A DNA stretch of 64,000 nucleotides, from NCBI RefSeq assembly GCF_000380505.1, contig NZ_AQYH01000010.1:186001-250000 (forward strand), written 5' to 3'. Positions 17,339 through 25,312 of this stretch are shown piece after piece; positions within the stretch are counted from its first letter, which is position 1; each line of letters begins with the position of its first letter. The DNA is from Kaistia granuli DSM 23481. Its GTDB lineage: Bacteria > Pseudomonadota > Alphaproteobacteria > Rhizobiales > Kaistiaceae. The translations under genes were made by a program, and so were the position numbers. A model generated the notes under the pieces. It searched no databases. It was not told the DNA's origin and saw only the letters and a program-made list of their open reading frames with translations.

Positions 17339-18277
17339 ATGTCAGACGTCTTGCGAGCTTCCAGCGGCCGAACCCGGGACAGGCGGTTGCCGTCCTCCTG
17401 GTGGCGACGGCACCGGGAGTGGATCACACCGGCGCTGCTGCTCGCCCCCGGGCTGATCCTGTTCCTGCTGATCATCGTCATCCCGACCCTGCAGAGCTTC
17501 CGCATCAGTCTCTACGACTGGGACGGCATGGGGCCGATGAGCTGGGTCGGGCTCGGCAATTACCGCGAGCTGATCGTCGATCCGCAGTTCCTCACCAGCC
17601 TGCGCAACAACGTCATCTGGCTGGTGCTGTTCCTGATCGCGCCGGTCGGCGGGCTGGCGCTGGCGCTGCTGGTCAACCAGAAGATCCGCGGCATCCGCCT
17701 CGCCAAATCGCTGTTCTTCATGCCCCTGGTGCTGGCGCCGGTGACGGTCGGCGTCGTCTACAGCTGGTTCTACGATCCGACCTTCGGCATGATGGCGCTG
17801 ATCTTCCAGGCTTTCGGTGCGACCGCGCCGGCGATCCTTTCTGATCCTGAGCTCGTCACCTTCGGCATCGTCGCGGCGGCGCTCTGGCCGCAGGTTGCCT
17901 TCTGCATGGTGCTGTTCCTGGCCGGGCTCAACAATCTCGACGAGGACGTGCTCGGCGCTGGTCGCGTCGATGGCGCGCGTGGCTTCCTGATGTTCTGGCA
18001 TGTCGTGCTGCCGCAGCTGCGCGCCGCCAGCTTCATCGCGCTCACCGTGACGGTGATCGGCGCGCTCCGCAGCTTCGACCTGATCGCGATCATGACCCAG
18101 GGCGGTCCCTACGGGTCGTCGTCGGTGCTCGCCTATCAGATGTACGAGCAGGCGATCTTCTCCTACCGCATGGGCTATGCGGCGGCGATCGCGACCGTCC
18201 TGTTCGCCGTCATGGCGGTGTTCATCACCTGGTATCTCTCCCGCGTCGTGCGCGCCGAGCGGAGGCGCGACCGATGA
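17339..18277 (+). CDS. Sugar ABC transporter permease (MalF/UgpA type)
   Basis: A 312-residue inner-membrane permease with six main helices, starting ITPALLLAPGLILFLLIIVIP. The EAA loop that contacts the ATPase appears as EDVLGAGRVDGARGFLMFWHVVLPQL (~residues 200-225), close to the MalF-type consensus. ATG 17339 is preferred; GTG 17324 is an in-frame alternative five codons earlier. The stop overlaps the next permease start by four bases (ATGA), implying coupled translation. With the following gene it forms the membrane heterodimer. No ATPase gene is present in the operon, so it must share one encoded elsewhere. Confidence 0.93.
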   Translation: MSDVLRASSGRTRDRRLPSSWWRRHREWITPALLLAPGLILFLLIIVIPTLQSFRISLYDWDGMGPMSWVGLGNYRELIVDPQFLTSLRNNVIWLVLFLIAPVGGLALALLVNQKIRGIRLAKSLFFMPLVLAPVTVGVVYSWFYDPTFGMMALIFQAFGATAPAILSDPELVTFGIVAAALWPQVAFCMVLFLAGLNNLDEDVLGAGRVDGARGFLMFWHVVLPQLRAASFIALTVTVIGALRSFDLIAIMTQGGPYGSSSVLAYQMYEQAIFSYRMGYAAAIATVLFAVMAVFITWYLSRVVRAERRRDR

Positions 18278-19128
18278 GCTATCCGTTCCCCGTCCAGCAG
18301 GCGCGCCCGGCGATCCGCGCGCTCTATCCCGTCGCCATCATCGTGGTGCTCACCCTCTGGCTGCTGCCGCTCTTCGCCATTTCCCTGACCTCGATCCGGA
18401 CGTCCGAGGATCTGATGGTCGGCAATTACTGGGGCTGGCCGAAGAGCTTCAACCTTCTTGAGAACTACCAGGCCGTGTTCACCCAGACGGCGATGGCGCG
18501 CTTCTTCTTCAATTCGCTCGTCATCACGCTGCCGACCGTGTTCTTCGTCATGATCCTGTCGACCATGATGGGCTTCGTGCTGGCGCGCTATCGCTTCCGC
18601 GGCAACATGCTCCTGTTCGCGCTCCTGATCGGCGGCAATTTCATCCCGCACCAGATCCTGATGATCCCGGTGCGCGACTTCATGCTGAAGGTCGGCCTCT
18701 ACGACACGCCCTATGCGCTGATCCTGTTCCACACCGTGTTCCAGACCGGCTTCGCGACGCTGTTCATGCGCAATTTCATCGCCGAACTGCCGGGCGAACT
18801 GTTCGAGGCGGCGAAGGTCGAGGGCACCTCGCCCTGGCAGGTGCTCTGGCACATCGTGACGCCGCTGGTGCGGCCGGCGCTCGCCGCGCTCGGCGTGCTG
18901 ATCTTCACCTTCGTCTGGAACGACTATTTCTGGGCGCTGGTGCTGACCCAGGCCGACACGGTCCGCCCCGTCACCGCCGGCCTCGCCACGCTGCGCGGTC
19001 AGTACGTCACCGCCTGGAACATCATCGCCGCCGCGACGGTACTTGTCGCCATTCCCCCGGTCGTGATGTTCTTCCTGATGCAACGCCATTTCGTCGCCGG
19101 ACTGACGATGGGCGCGGTCAAGGGCTAG
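18274..19128 (+). CDS. Sugar ABC transporter permease (MalG/UgpE type)
   Basis: A 284-residue partner permease. It starts MSYPFPVQQARPAIRALYPV and has six membrane segments. The EAA loop is present as ELPGELFEAAKVEGTSPWQVLWHIVTPLVRPAL (~residues 170-202), nearly the textbook form. ATG 18274 overlaps the preceding stop. The gene ends in FVAGLTMGAVKG, a C-terminus shared by many MalG-type permeases. It is followed after 73 bp by the fused oxidoreductase gene, probably in the same transcript. Confidence 0.94.
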   Translation: MSYPFPVQQARPAIRALYPVAIIVVLTLWLLPLFAISLTSIRTSEDLMVGNYWGWPKSFNLLENYQAVFTQTAMARFFFNSLVITLPTVFFVMILSTMMGFVLARYRFRGNMLLFALLIGGNFIPHQILMIPVRDFMLKVGLYDTPYALILFHTVFQTGFATLFMRNFIAELPGELFEAAKVEGTSPWQVLWHIVTPLVRPALAALGVLIFTFVWNDYFWALVLTQADTVRPVTAGLATLRGQYVTAWNIIAAATVLVAIPPVVMFFLMQRHFVAGLTMGAVKG

Positions 19129-19201
19129 GCGACCGATACCCGATCTGCAAACCTTCCGCCGGTGAATGAGCGCCGGACGATGTTCAACGAGAGAGACTGA
19201 T

Positions 19202-21223
19202 ATGACGACTGAGGGCAAAAGCCAGGATCCGGTTCGCTGGGGCATCATCGGGCCCGGCGGCATCGCCAAGGCGTTTCGCGACGGCCTGACCCATTCGAAG
19301 ACGGGGCGGCTCGTCGCGATCGGTACGCGCAATCCGGCCAAGCCCGGCCTCGCCGAAGATTTCCCCGGCGCCCGCATCCATGACGGCTACCAGGCGCTGC
19401 TCGACGATGCCGAGGTCGAGGCCGTCTACATCGCGACGCCGCATCCCGGCCACGCCGAATGGGCGATCAAGGCGGCCGAGGCCGGCAAGCATGTGTTGGT
19501 CGAGAAGCCGCTCGGCCTGACCGCCTACGAGGCCGAGGCGATCTTCCATGCCCACAGGAAGGCTGGCACCTTCGCCGGCGAAGCCTTCATGTACCGGCTC
19601 CATCCGCAGACCAAGCGGCTCTACGACCTCGTCGCCGAGGGCGCGATCGGCGAGGTGCGCGCCATCAAGTCGAGTTTCGGCTTCGCCATGCCGAAATTCG
19701 ATCCCGAGCACCGTCTCTACGCCAATGACCTCGCCGGCGGCGGCATCATGGATGTCGGCTGCTATCCGGTCTCGATGACGCGGCTGATCGCTGGCGCGGC
19801 TTCCGGCAAGCCGTTCCTCGATCCGGTCCAGGTCCAGGGCTCGGCGCATCTCGGCCAGTCCGGCGTCGACGAGTGGGCGGCGGCGATCCTCACCTTCCCG
19901 AATGACATCATCGCCGAAGTCTCCTGCAGCGTGTCGCTGGCGCAGGACAACATGCTGCGCATCCTCGGCACCAAGGGGCGCATCGAGGTCTCCGACTTCT
20001 GGTTCGCCGGCGGCAAGCAGGGCGGCACCGGCACGATCCGCATCGTACGCCCGGACGGCAGTGTCGAGGCGATCGAGGTGGTCGAGCCCGGCTGGCTCTA
20101 TTCCTTCGAAGTCGACGCGGCGGGCGAGGCGATCCGCGCCGGCAAGCAGGAGCTGGCGTCGCCGGGCATGAGCTGGGCCGACACGCTCGGCAATCTCCGG
20201 ACGCTCGACAAGTGGCGCGCCAATGTCGGCCTCGTCTTCGGCATCGAGACGGCGGCGCGCAAGACCAACACCATCAAGGGCGCCAAGCTCTCGCGCGGCG
20301 CTAAGTCGATCCCGAAGCGCCAGCTTCCGGGCGTCAGCCAGCCGACCTCGGTGGCCGCACTCGGCTTCGAGTTCTTTCCGGATTTCGCCAGCGCCTCGGT
20401 ATTGCTCGATGCCTTCCACGAGGCGGGCGGCAATCTGTTCGACACCGCCTACATCTATGCCGGCGGCAAGACGGAGAAGATCCTCGGGGACTGGCTGACC
20501 AGCCGCGGCGTGCGCGACGAATCCGTCGTCATCGGCAAGGGCGCGCATTCGCCGCTCGTCTATCCCGATGTCATCGGCAAGCAGCTGACCGAGACGCTCG
20601 ACCGGCTCAAGACTGACCATGTCGACATCTACTTCATGCACCGCGACAATCCGGACGTTCCGGTCGGGGAGTTTGTCGATGCGATGGATGCCGAGGTGAA
20701 GGCCGGCCGCATCCGGGGTCCGTTTGGCGGCTCGAACTGGACGCGCGAGCGCATGGACGCGGCGATCGCCTATGCCGAGGCGAACGGCAAGCAGAAGCCG
20801 GGCGCGCTCTCCAACAACTTCTCGCTCGCCGAGATGCTCGATCCGATCTGGGCTGGCTGCGTCGCCGCCTCGGACGATCCGTGGAAGGCGTGGCTGAACG
20901 AGCGCCAGATCCCGAACTTCGCCTGGTCGAGCCAGGGCCGGGGCTTCTTCACCGACCGCGCCGGTCGCGACAAGCATGATGACGAGGAGATCGTGCGCGT
21001 CTGGTATTCGGAGAAGAACTTCGGTCGTCGCGACCGGGCGATCGAACTCGCCAAGAAGCTCGGCCGCGACCCGATCCACATAGCGCTCGCCTATGTGCTG
21101 GCGCAGCCCTTCCCGGTAGTGCCGCTGATCGGCCCGCGCACGCTGGCCGAACTCGAGGACAGCCTCTCGGCGCTCGACATCAACCTGACGCCCGAGCAGG
21201 TCGCCTGGCTCGACAAGGGCTGA
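19202..21223 (+). CDS. Fused Gfo/Idh/MocA oxidoreductase - aldo/keto reductase
   Basis: A 673-residue two-domain enzyme. Residues ~10-350 are a Gfo/Idh/MocA dehydrogenase: the Rossmann motif GIIGPGGIAKAF, the sugar-binding EKPLG near 100, and GGGIMDVGCYPV in the C-terminal sheet. Residues ~380-673 are an aldo/keto reductase. Its tetrad is visible as Asp and Tyr in FDTAYIYAGG, Lys in VVIGKGAHS and His in IYFMHRDNPD, with the cofactor loop LIGPRTLAELEDS near the end. ATG 19202 follows GAGAGAC. It lies directly after a sugar ABC importer. One polypeptide could oxidise and then reduce a sugar, recycling NAD(P) internally (inference). No stop or frameshift separates the halves. Confidence 0.9.
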   Translation: MTTEGKSQDPVRWGIIGPGGIAKAFRDGLTHSKTGRLVAIGTRNPAKPGLAEDFPGARIHDGYQALLDDAEVEAVYIATPHPGHAEWAIKAAEAGKHVLVEKPLGLTAYEAEAIFHAHRKAGTFAGEAFMYRLHPQTKRLYDLVAEGAIGEVRAIKSSFGFAMPKFDPEHRLYANDLAGGGIMDVGCYPVSMTRLIAGAASGKPFLDPVQVQGSAHLGQSGVDEWAAAILTFPNDIIAEVSCSVSLAQDNMLRILGTKGRIEVSDFWFAGGKQGGTGTIRIVRPDGSVEAIEVVEPGWLYSFEVDAAGEAIRAGKQELASPGMSWADTLGNLRTLDKWRANVGLVFGIETAARKTNTIKGAKLSRGAKSIPKRQLPGVSQPTSVAALGFEFFPDFASASVLLDAFHEAGGNLFDTAYIYAGGKTEKILGDWLTSRGVRDESVVIGKGAHSPLVYPDVIGKQLTETLDRLKTDHVDIYFMHRDNPDVPVGEFVDAMDAEVKAGRIRGPFGGSNWTRERMDAAIAYAEANGKQKPGALSNNFSLAEMLDPIWAGCVAASDDPWKAWLNERQIPNFAWSSQGRGFFTDRAGRDKHDDEEIVRVWYSEKNFGRRDRAIELAKKLGRDPIHIALAYVLAQPFPVVPLIGPRTLAELEDSLSALDINLTPEQVAWLDKG

Positions 21224-21239
21224 GCGGATCGACTCCGGG

Positions 21240-21400
21240 CCTCATCCCGACCCTCTCCCGCAAGCGGGAGGGGGAGATCGCCGGGGCCCCCACTTGCCGT
21301 CGTCCCGGGCTCGACCCGGGATCCATCCAGCCGGGATGACGGCCGCGCGAAACTCCCGGATGCGCGGCTGCATGGATCCCCCCTTCGCGGGATGACGGGG
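21240..21400. repeat. Dispersed palindromic repeat region
   Basis: Just after the fused oxidoreductase gene lies a block of short palindromes. TCCCGGG/CCCGGGA at 21303-21321 is followed by GGATCCATCCAG and, further on, CATGGATCC and a closing GGGATGACGGGG. The same bipartite layout (palindrome, GGATCCATTCAGCC, later GGAATGACGGG) is seen at 29195-29300. Such blocks are common between genes in Hyphomicrobiales. No gene is seen from 21224 to 21514. Confidence 0.5.
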
Positions 21401-21514
21401 TACGCGGGAATTCGGTTGCAGCTCTGCAGACGGCAGGCGCGTTCGACGCCTTGCCTCGCATTCACCACCTGCTCGTGGCGAGCCGAGCGTGCCTTCGCTA
21501 TCGAAGCCCGCGCT

Positions 21515-21694
21515 CTATTCCATTTCCGCGTCGCGCGACGAGGTCGTCGACATCGTCATCTGCGTCGAGGACGCGGGACGGGCGTGCAGCACGGCGGCGG
21601 CGAGCCAGCGGTTGAGCGCCTTGTACTGGCTGCGCAGCGCCTCTTCGCGCAGTGCCGCAGCGCTGGGGCGCGGGGTCTTGGCTCGGCTGGACAT
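21515..21694 (-). CDS. Small hypothetical protein, 59 aa
   Basis: A short reading frame starting MSSRAKTPRPSAAALREEAL, followed by a helix-prone amphipathic middle with LNRWLAAAVLHAR. It has a strong ribosome site on the minus strand (GAGGAGAAG just before TCGAAATG), which is the main reason to believe it. It lies 29 bp downstream of a second small frame on the same strand, and both are divergent from the LysR-type gene. I do not recognise the family. The tail is Thr/Ser-rich and could be frame-shifted or poorly conserved. Confidence 0.45.
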   Translation of the reverse strand: MSSRAKTPRPSAAALREEALRSQYKALNRWLAAAVLHARPASSTQMTMSTTSSRDAEME

Positions 21695-21723
21695 TTCGAC
21701 TTCTCCTCTACCCGCCGCCGCGC

Positions 21724-21918
21724 TCAGGCGCAGCGGTCACGTCTTTCCGGTATCTCGTCCGGGGCGCCAGTCGGCTCCGGGCCGAGCGGCAGATCCGCCA
21801 GTTCACGCAGGTTTCGTGTCCAGAGTGTGGACTCCGAAGAATCATTTTCATTGCCGGCGACCGGGACCGGTTCGGCCGCCCAGTCGACGATGGCTTTGAT
21901 GAGCCCCTGGATCGTCAT
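21724..21918 (-). CDS. Small hypothetical protein, 64 aa, divergent from LysR gene
   Basis: A 64-residue frame starting MTIQGLIKAIVDWAAEPVPV, with a good Shine-Dalgarno (GAGGAG 7 nt before ATG 21918). The middle contains LRELADLPLGP, loosely like the LxxL(S/A)D core of the short DUF1127 proteins often found divergent from GcvA-like LysR genes, but the match is too weak to name it. It starts 92 bp from the LysR start, so both promoters share that gap. Confidence 0.5.
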   Translation of the reverse strand: MTIQGLIKAIVDWAAEPVPVAGNENDSSESTLWTRNLRELADLPLGPEPTGAPDEIPERRDRCA

Positions 21919-22010
21919 GGTTCATCTCCTCGGCTGACGTCGAGGCAGCATGGTCCTAAACCGATCGCGGCGGTATCGACATGATCTCGGTCACACTTTA
22001 GAAAATCTAT

Positions 22011-22901
22011 ATGGCCGATCCGTTCAAAGTTCCGCTCAACGCCCTGCGGGCTATAGAAATCGTCGCGCGCGGCGGCACGCTTTCGGTCGCCGCCGCCGAG
22101 CTCGGCGTGACGCCGGGCGCGGTCAGCCAGCACATTCGCCGCGCCGAGGCGCGATTGGGCGTGGTGCTGTTCGAGCGGACGCCGCGCGGCCTGACGCCGA
22201 CGCCGGCGCTCGATGCGGCATTGCCGCTGCTGTCGGCCGGGTTCCGGCAGGTGGCGGAGGCAGTCTCGGTGATCGAGGGCGACCGGCGCGGCATGCTGAC
22301 CATCACCACGGCGCCGACCTTCGCGGCGCGCTGGCTGGTGCAGCGCCTCGGCCGCTTCACGCGCCAGAACCCCGATATCGAGATCCGCTTCGTCGCGACG
22401 ACCGACGTGGTCGACCTGGCGCGCAGCGATGTCGACTGCGCCATCCGGCTCGGGCGGGGCAACTGGGCCGGCATCGTCGCCGAGAAACTGTTGCCGCAGC
22501 CTTTCTTTCCGGTCTGCGCGCCGAACTGGCGCGACGCGCTGAAGACGCCCGCCGATCTCGGCCACGTCCCTGTCGTCATCGACGAGGGCACGATGGTCGA
22601 CTGGCCGGCGTGGTTCCGCGCGGCCAACGCGCCGATGCCGAAGCTCGCAGGCCCGGCCTTCACCGATCCGGTGCTGGCGCTCGAGGCGGCGCTGTCGGGG
22701 CAGGGGGTGATGCTGGCCTGGCAGATGGTGGTGCAGGACGCGCTCGACGCCGGCCGCCTCGTCCGGCCCTTCGCGGCGGAGGCGAAGACGGATCTCGCCT
22801 ATTGGTTCGTGACGACCGAGGCGAAAAGGAGGAGCCGCAAGGTGCGGCTCTTCCATGACTGGCTCACGCGCGAGATGGCATTGCCACCGGGCTCAGCCTG
22901 A
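22011..22901 (+). CDS. LysR-family transcriptional regulator (GcvA-like)
   Basis: A 296-residue LysR-type regulator. The N-terminal winged helix is clear: [49 protein letters not shown] at residues ~7-55. The segment [13 protein letters not shown] is typical of the GcvA/AmpR subgroup. The effector domain follows from ~90 ([22 protein letters not shown]). ATG 22011 is preceded by a run of A/T and no clear Shine-Dalgarno. It likely autoregulates and controls the divergent small genes at 21515-21918. It is convergent with the VOC gene, with a 9-bp overlap of the 3' ends. Confidence 0.93.
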   Translation: MADPFKVPLNALRAIEIVARGGTLSVAAAELGVTPGAVSQHIRRAEARLGVVLFERTPRGLTPTPALDAALPLLSAGFRQVAEAVSVIEGDRRGMLTITTAPTFAARWLVQRLGRFTRQNPDIEIRFVATTDVVDLARSDVDCAIRLGRGNWAGIVAEKLLPQPFFPVCAPNWRDALKTPADLGHVPVVIDEGTMVDWPAWFRAANAPMPKLAGPAFTDPVLALEAALSGQGVMLAWQMVVQDALDAGRLVRPFAAEAKTDLAYWFVTTEAKRRSRKVRLFHDWLTREMALPPGSA

Positions 22902-23324
22902 GGCGGGCAGGGCGCTTTCCGCATATGCCGTCGCATAGTCGGCGCTGGGCGGGATCGGCTTGATCACGTCGATCAGCACGCCGTTCGGATCGGCGGTGAT
23001 GAAATGGCGCTGGCCGAACGCCTCGTCGCGAAGCTCCAGCAGCATGGGCAGGCCGGCCCCCTTGAGGCGGGCATGCTCGGCGTCGACATCCTCGACCTCG
23101 AAATTGAGCAGCAGGCCGGAGACCGTGCCACGCCCGATTGCCGGGATCGTCTCGTGCGACCCGTCGAGGACAGCGAGATTGACGCTGGCGTCGTTCATCG
23201 ATTGCAGGTGCACGTACCAGTCGGTTTCGAACAAAACGGCGAAGCCGAAATGCGCCTGATAGAAGGCCGCCGTGCCGGCGACGTCGCGCGTCATGATGAC
23301 GGGATAGTAGCTGGTGATCTTCAT
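22893..23324 (-). CDS. VOC family protein under TetR control
   Basis: A 143-residue vicinal-oxygen-chelate protein: [23 protein letters not shown] at the N-terminus, [20 protein letters not shown] in the middle, and [17 protein letters not shown] at the end. The His expected in the first strand is replaced by Pro (SYYPV), so a classical glyoxalase metal site is unlikely and a binding or resistance role is possible. ATG 23324 was chosen for its GGAG at 6 nt; ATG 23336 is an in-frame alternative. It is divergent from the tetR gene, and two matching palindromes lie in the shared gap. It is the likely repression target. Confidence 0.88.
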   Translation of the reverse strand: MKITSYYPVIMTRDVAGTAAFYQAHFGFAVLFETDWYVHLQSMNDASVNLAVLDGSHETIPAIGRGTVSGLLLNFEVEDVDAEHARLKGAGLPMLLELRDEAFGQRHFITADPNGVLIDVIKPIPPSADYATAYAESALPASG

Positions 23325-23359
23325 CGGGGTCTCCATGGCTTTCCGGGCTTCCTGAATTG

Positions 23360-23376
23360 ACATACAGTCTGCATGT
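23360..23376. promoter_or_regulatory. Putative TetR operator O1
   Basis: ACATACAG-T-CTGCATGT is a 17-bp palindrome with one mismatch, differing at two positions (the centre and one arm base) from the perfect site at 23389-23405. The two centres are 29 bp apart, near three helical turns. It lies 36 bp upstream of the VOC gene start, where a bound repressor would block transcription. Confidence 0.7.
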
Positions 23377-23388
23377 TTCCTTTCATTA

Positions 23389-23405
23389 ACATACAGGCTG
23401 TATGT
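23389..23405. promoter_or_regulatory. Putative TetR operator O2 (perfect palindrome)
   Basis: ACATACAG-G-CTGTATGT is a perfect 17-bp inverted repeat with a single central base. It ends immediately before the tetR start codon at 23406, so binding here would repress the regulator's own gene. Confidence 0.75.
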
Positions 23406-23972
23406 ATGCAATCGCCGCGCAGCAACCAGGACCGCACCGAGAAGACCCGCGCCGCGTTGATCGCGGCGGCGCGGGCGCTGTTCGTCGACAAGGGCTATGC
23501 CGAGACGGCGACGCCGGAGATCGTGACCGCCGCCGGCATCACGCGCGGCGCGCTCTATCACCATTTTCGCGACAAGCGGGACCTGTTCCGGGCGGTGGCG
23601 GAGGCGGAGGCGAGGGCGGTGGCCGAGGATATCGAGCGTGGAGCGGAAGCCAGAGACGATCCGGTCGAGGCGCTTCTCGCCGGCAGTCGCGCCTATCTCG
23701 ACGCGATGGCGGCGCCCGGCCGGACGCGGCTGTTGCTGATCGAGGCGCCGGCCGTGCTCGGTCTTGCCGAGACGCGCGCGCTCGACGAGGCGCATGCCGC
23801 GCGCACCCTGCGGGAAGGACTCGCCGAGGCCGGCATCGCGGAGGGGGCCGAGGCCCTGGGCGACCTCGTCTCGGCCGCCTTCGACCGTGCGGCGCTGGCG
23901 ATCGACGCCGGCGGCGGCCGGGCCGTCTATGAAGCGTCGCTTTCGCTTCTTATAAGGCGACTGGTGTCGTGA
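23406..23972 (+). CDS. TetR/AcrR-family transcriptional repressor
   Basis: A 188-residue repressor. The N-terminal DNA-binding domain is unmistakable: [21 protein letters not shown], then [26 protein letters not shown] at residues ~30-56. The C-terminal ligand-binding domain (~60-188) is Ala/Glu-rich and helical. ATG 23406 was taken as the start; ATG 23402 is in another frame and the longer in-frame upstream start at 23373 would run through both operators. It is divergent from the VOC gene and probably represses both genes through the two palindromes in between. The inducer is unknown. Confidence 0.93.
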   Translation: MQSPRSNQDRTEKTRAALIAAARALFVDKGYAETATPEIVTAAGITRGALYHHFRDKRDLFRAVAEAEARAVAEDIERGAEARDDPVEALLAGSRAYLDAMAAPGRTRLLLIEAPAVLGLAETRALDEAHAARTLREGLAEAGIAEGAEALGDLVSAAFDRAALAIDAGGGRAVYEASLSLLIRRLVS

Positions 23973-24027
23973 TGCGCTCGGCCCGGCGGGCCGGCATCGA
24001 CGGGCTGACAGGCAGGAAAGAACTCAC

Positions 24028-24618
24028 ATGACCGATTGGAAGGACCGGGTCCGGGAGCGCGAGCGTGTGCTGCTCTCCGACAATTGGGGCCGGCTGCACA
24101 AGAACGTCTTCGATTACCGCCGCTCCGACGGCACCTGGCAGGAACAGGTCCGCGAGACCTATGACCGGGGCGACGGCGCGGCTGTGCTGCCCTACGATCC
24201 GGATCGCGGCACGATCCTGCTGATCCGCCAGTTCCGCTATCCGGCTTTTGTCCGGGGGCATGTCGAGCCCCTGATCGAAGCCTGCGCCGGCCTGCTCGAT
24301 GCCGACGATCCCGTCACCTGCATCAGGAAGGAAGCGGAGGAGGAACTCGGCGTCACGCTCGAGGCGCCGCGCCGCATCATGGTCTCGTTCATGTCGCCCG
24401 GCAGCGTCGTCGAGCAGCTGCACCTCTTCGTCGCGCGCTACCAGCCCGGCGATCGCACCGGCGATGGCGGCGGCCACGAGCATGAAGGCGAGGATATCGA
24501 GGTGTTGGAGCTTCCGTTCGACGAGGCGCTGGCCATGGTCGATGACGGCCGCATCTGCGACGCCAAGACGATCATGCTGATCCAGTACGTCGCGCTGAAG
24601 GGCCTGCTCGACACCTGA
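24028..24618 (+). CDS. Nudix hydrolase, NudK/ADP-sugar pyrophosphatase type
   Basis: A 196-residue Nudix protein that resembles E. coli NudK (GDP-mannose pyrophosphatase). Markers are LSDNWGRLHKNVFDYRRSDG, LLIRQFRYPAFVRG and the Nudix box AGLLDADDPVTCIRKEAEEELGV. In the box the first acidic position is Asp rather than Glu, while the key REUxEE core reads RKEAEEELG. FMSPGSVVEQLHLFVARY follows, as in NudK. The likely reaction is hydrolysis of a nucleoside-diphosphate sugar with Mg2+. ATG 24028 has an A/G-rich leader. It lies 55 bp after tetR on the same strand and may be co-transcribed. Confidence 0.9.
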   Translation: MTDWKDRVRERERVLLSDNWGRLHKNVFDYRRSDGTWQEQVRETYDRGDGAAVLPYDPDRGTILLIRQFRYPAFVRGHVEPLIEACAGLLDADDPVTCIRKEAEEELGVTLEAPRRIMVSFMSPGSVVEQLHLFVARYQPGDRTGDGGGHEHEGEDIEVLELPFDEALAMVDDGRICDAKTIMLIQYVALKGLLDT

Positions 24619-24686
24619 CTTCGATTAAGCCGACGGTGTCGTTGGCCCGATAGCCGGCGCCGCCCAGCGCGTCCCGGCGTCGTCGC

Positions 24687-25142
24687 TCAGCCGTCGCGGC
24701 CGGCGTCATAGCTCCGGCGGGAGGCGCGGATCGCGTCGTGATGCGCGCTCGCCCAGCCGGTCAGCACCTTCATCGGCTCGGCCAGCGAACGGCCGAGATC
24801 GGTCAGCGCATATTCGACCTGCGGCGGCGTGGTCGGGAACACCTCGCGGCTGACCAGGCCGTCGCGCTCCAAGCTGCGCAGCGTCACCGTCAGCATGCGC
24901 TGCGAGATGCCGGTGACCGCGCGCTTCAGAGCATTGAAGCGCTGCGGTCCCGTCGTCAGCTGCAGCACCGTCAGATAGCTCCAGGCATCGCCCAGCCGGT
25001 CCAGCACGTCGCGGACGGGACACGCTTCGGCGGGAAGCACGGTCATGCCGGCGAACGGTCCGTTCACCAGCGGCGTTCCAATCGTCTTTTCCGCCGCTGG
25101 CGACGCAGCGATGAAATCACGCGTTTCTGCCATTTCGTTCAT
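24687..25142 (-). CDS. HxlR-family transcriptional regulator
   Basis: A 151-residue winged-helix regulator of the HxlR family. The conserved N-terminal Cys sits in [22 protein letters not shown] (about residues 41-62), followed by [33 protein letters not shown] and the wing [15 protein letters not shown]. In related regulators (YodB, QorR, HypR) this Cys senses quinones or oxidants. ATG 25142 ([10 protein letters not shown]) was chosen; the frame is open further upstream but lacks homology. It is divergent from an NAD(P)-binding oxidoreductase gene, the usual arrangement for HxlR regulators of quinone or aldehyde detoxification. Confidence 0.92.
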   Translation of the reverse strand: MNEMAETRDFIAASPAAEKTIGTPLVNGPFAGMTVLPAEACPVRDVLDRLGDAWSYLTVLQLTTGPQRFNALKRAVTGISQRMLTVTLRSLERDGLVSREVFPTTPPQVEYALTDLGRSLAEPMKVLTGWASAHHDAIRASRRSYDAGRDG

Positions 25143-25233
25143 GTTTCGGCTCCGTCCTGGCCGCGAGGTGGTTCCCTCGCAGTGCCCTGGTGCCGCGCAG
25201 ATGCGTCCTTCCCGCATTCAAGTCAAGCGCTTA

Positions 25234-25248
25234 GTTACCGATCGTAAC
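25234..25248. promoter_or_regulatory. Candidate HxlR operator
   Basis: GTTAC-CGATC-GTAAC, an inverted repeat with 5-bp arms and a 5-bp spacer, lies in the 170-bp gap between the hxlR-type gene and its divergent oxidoreductase. HxlR-family sites are typically short palindromes of this kind. Only one copy is seen. Confidence 0.4.
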
Positions 25249-25312
25249 CGCGATGGATGCGGCGTGAGGCAGCGGAACGCACGCCTTGCATAAGTGGAAA
25301 AGGATCGAAACG

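Noticed and set aside
19184-21079. Minus-strand frame of ~630 codons
   Set aside because: Antisense of the fused Gfo/Idh-AKR gene and of shadow composition.
21515-21918. Two small ORFs being one frameshifted DUF1127 gene
   Set aside because: Each has its own strong ribosome site and start codon, and joining them does not give a DUF1127 pattern.
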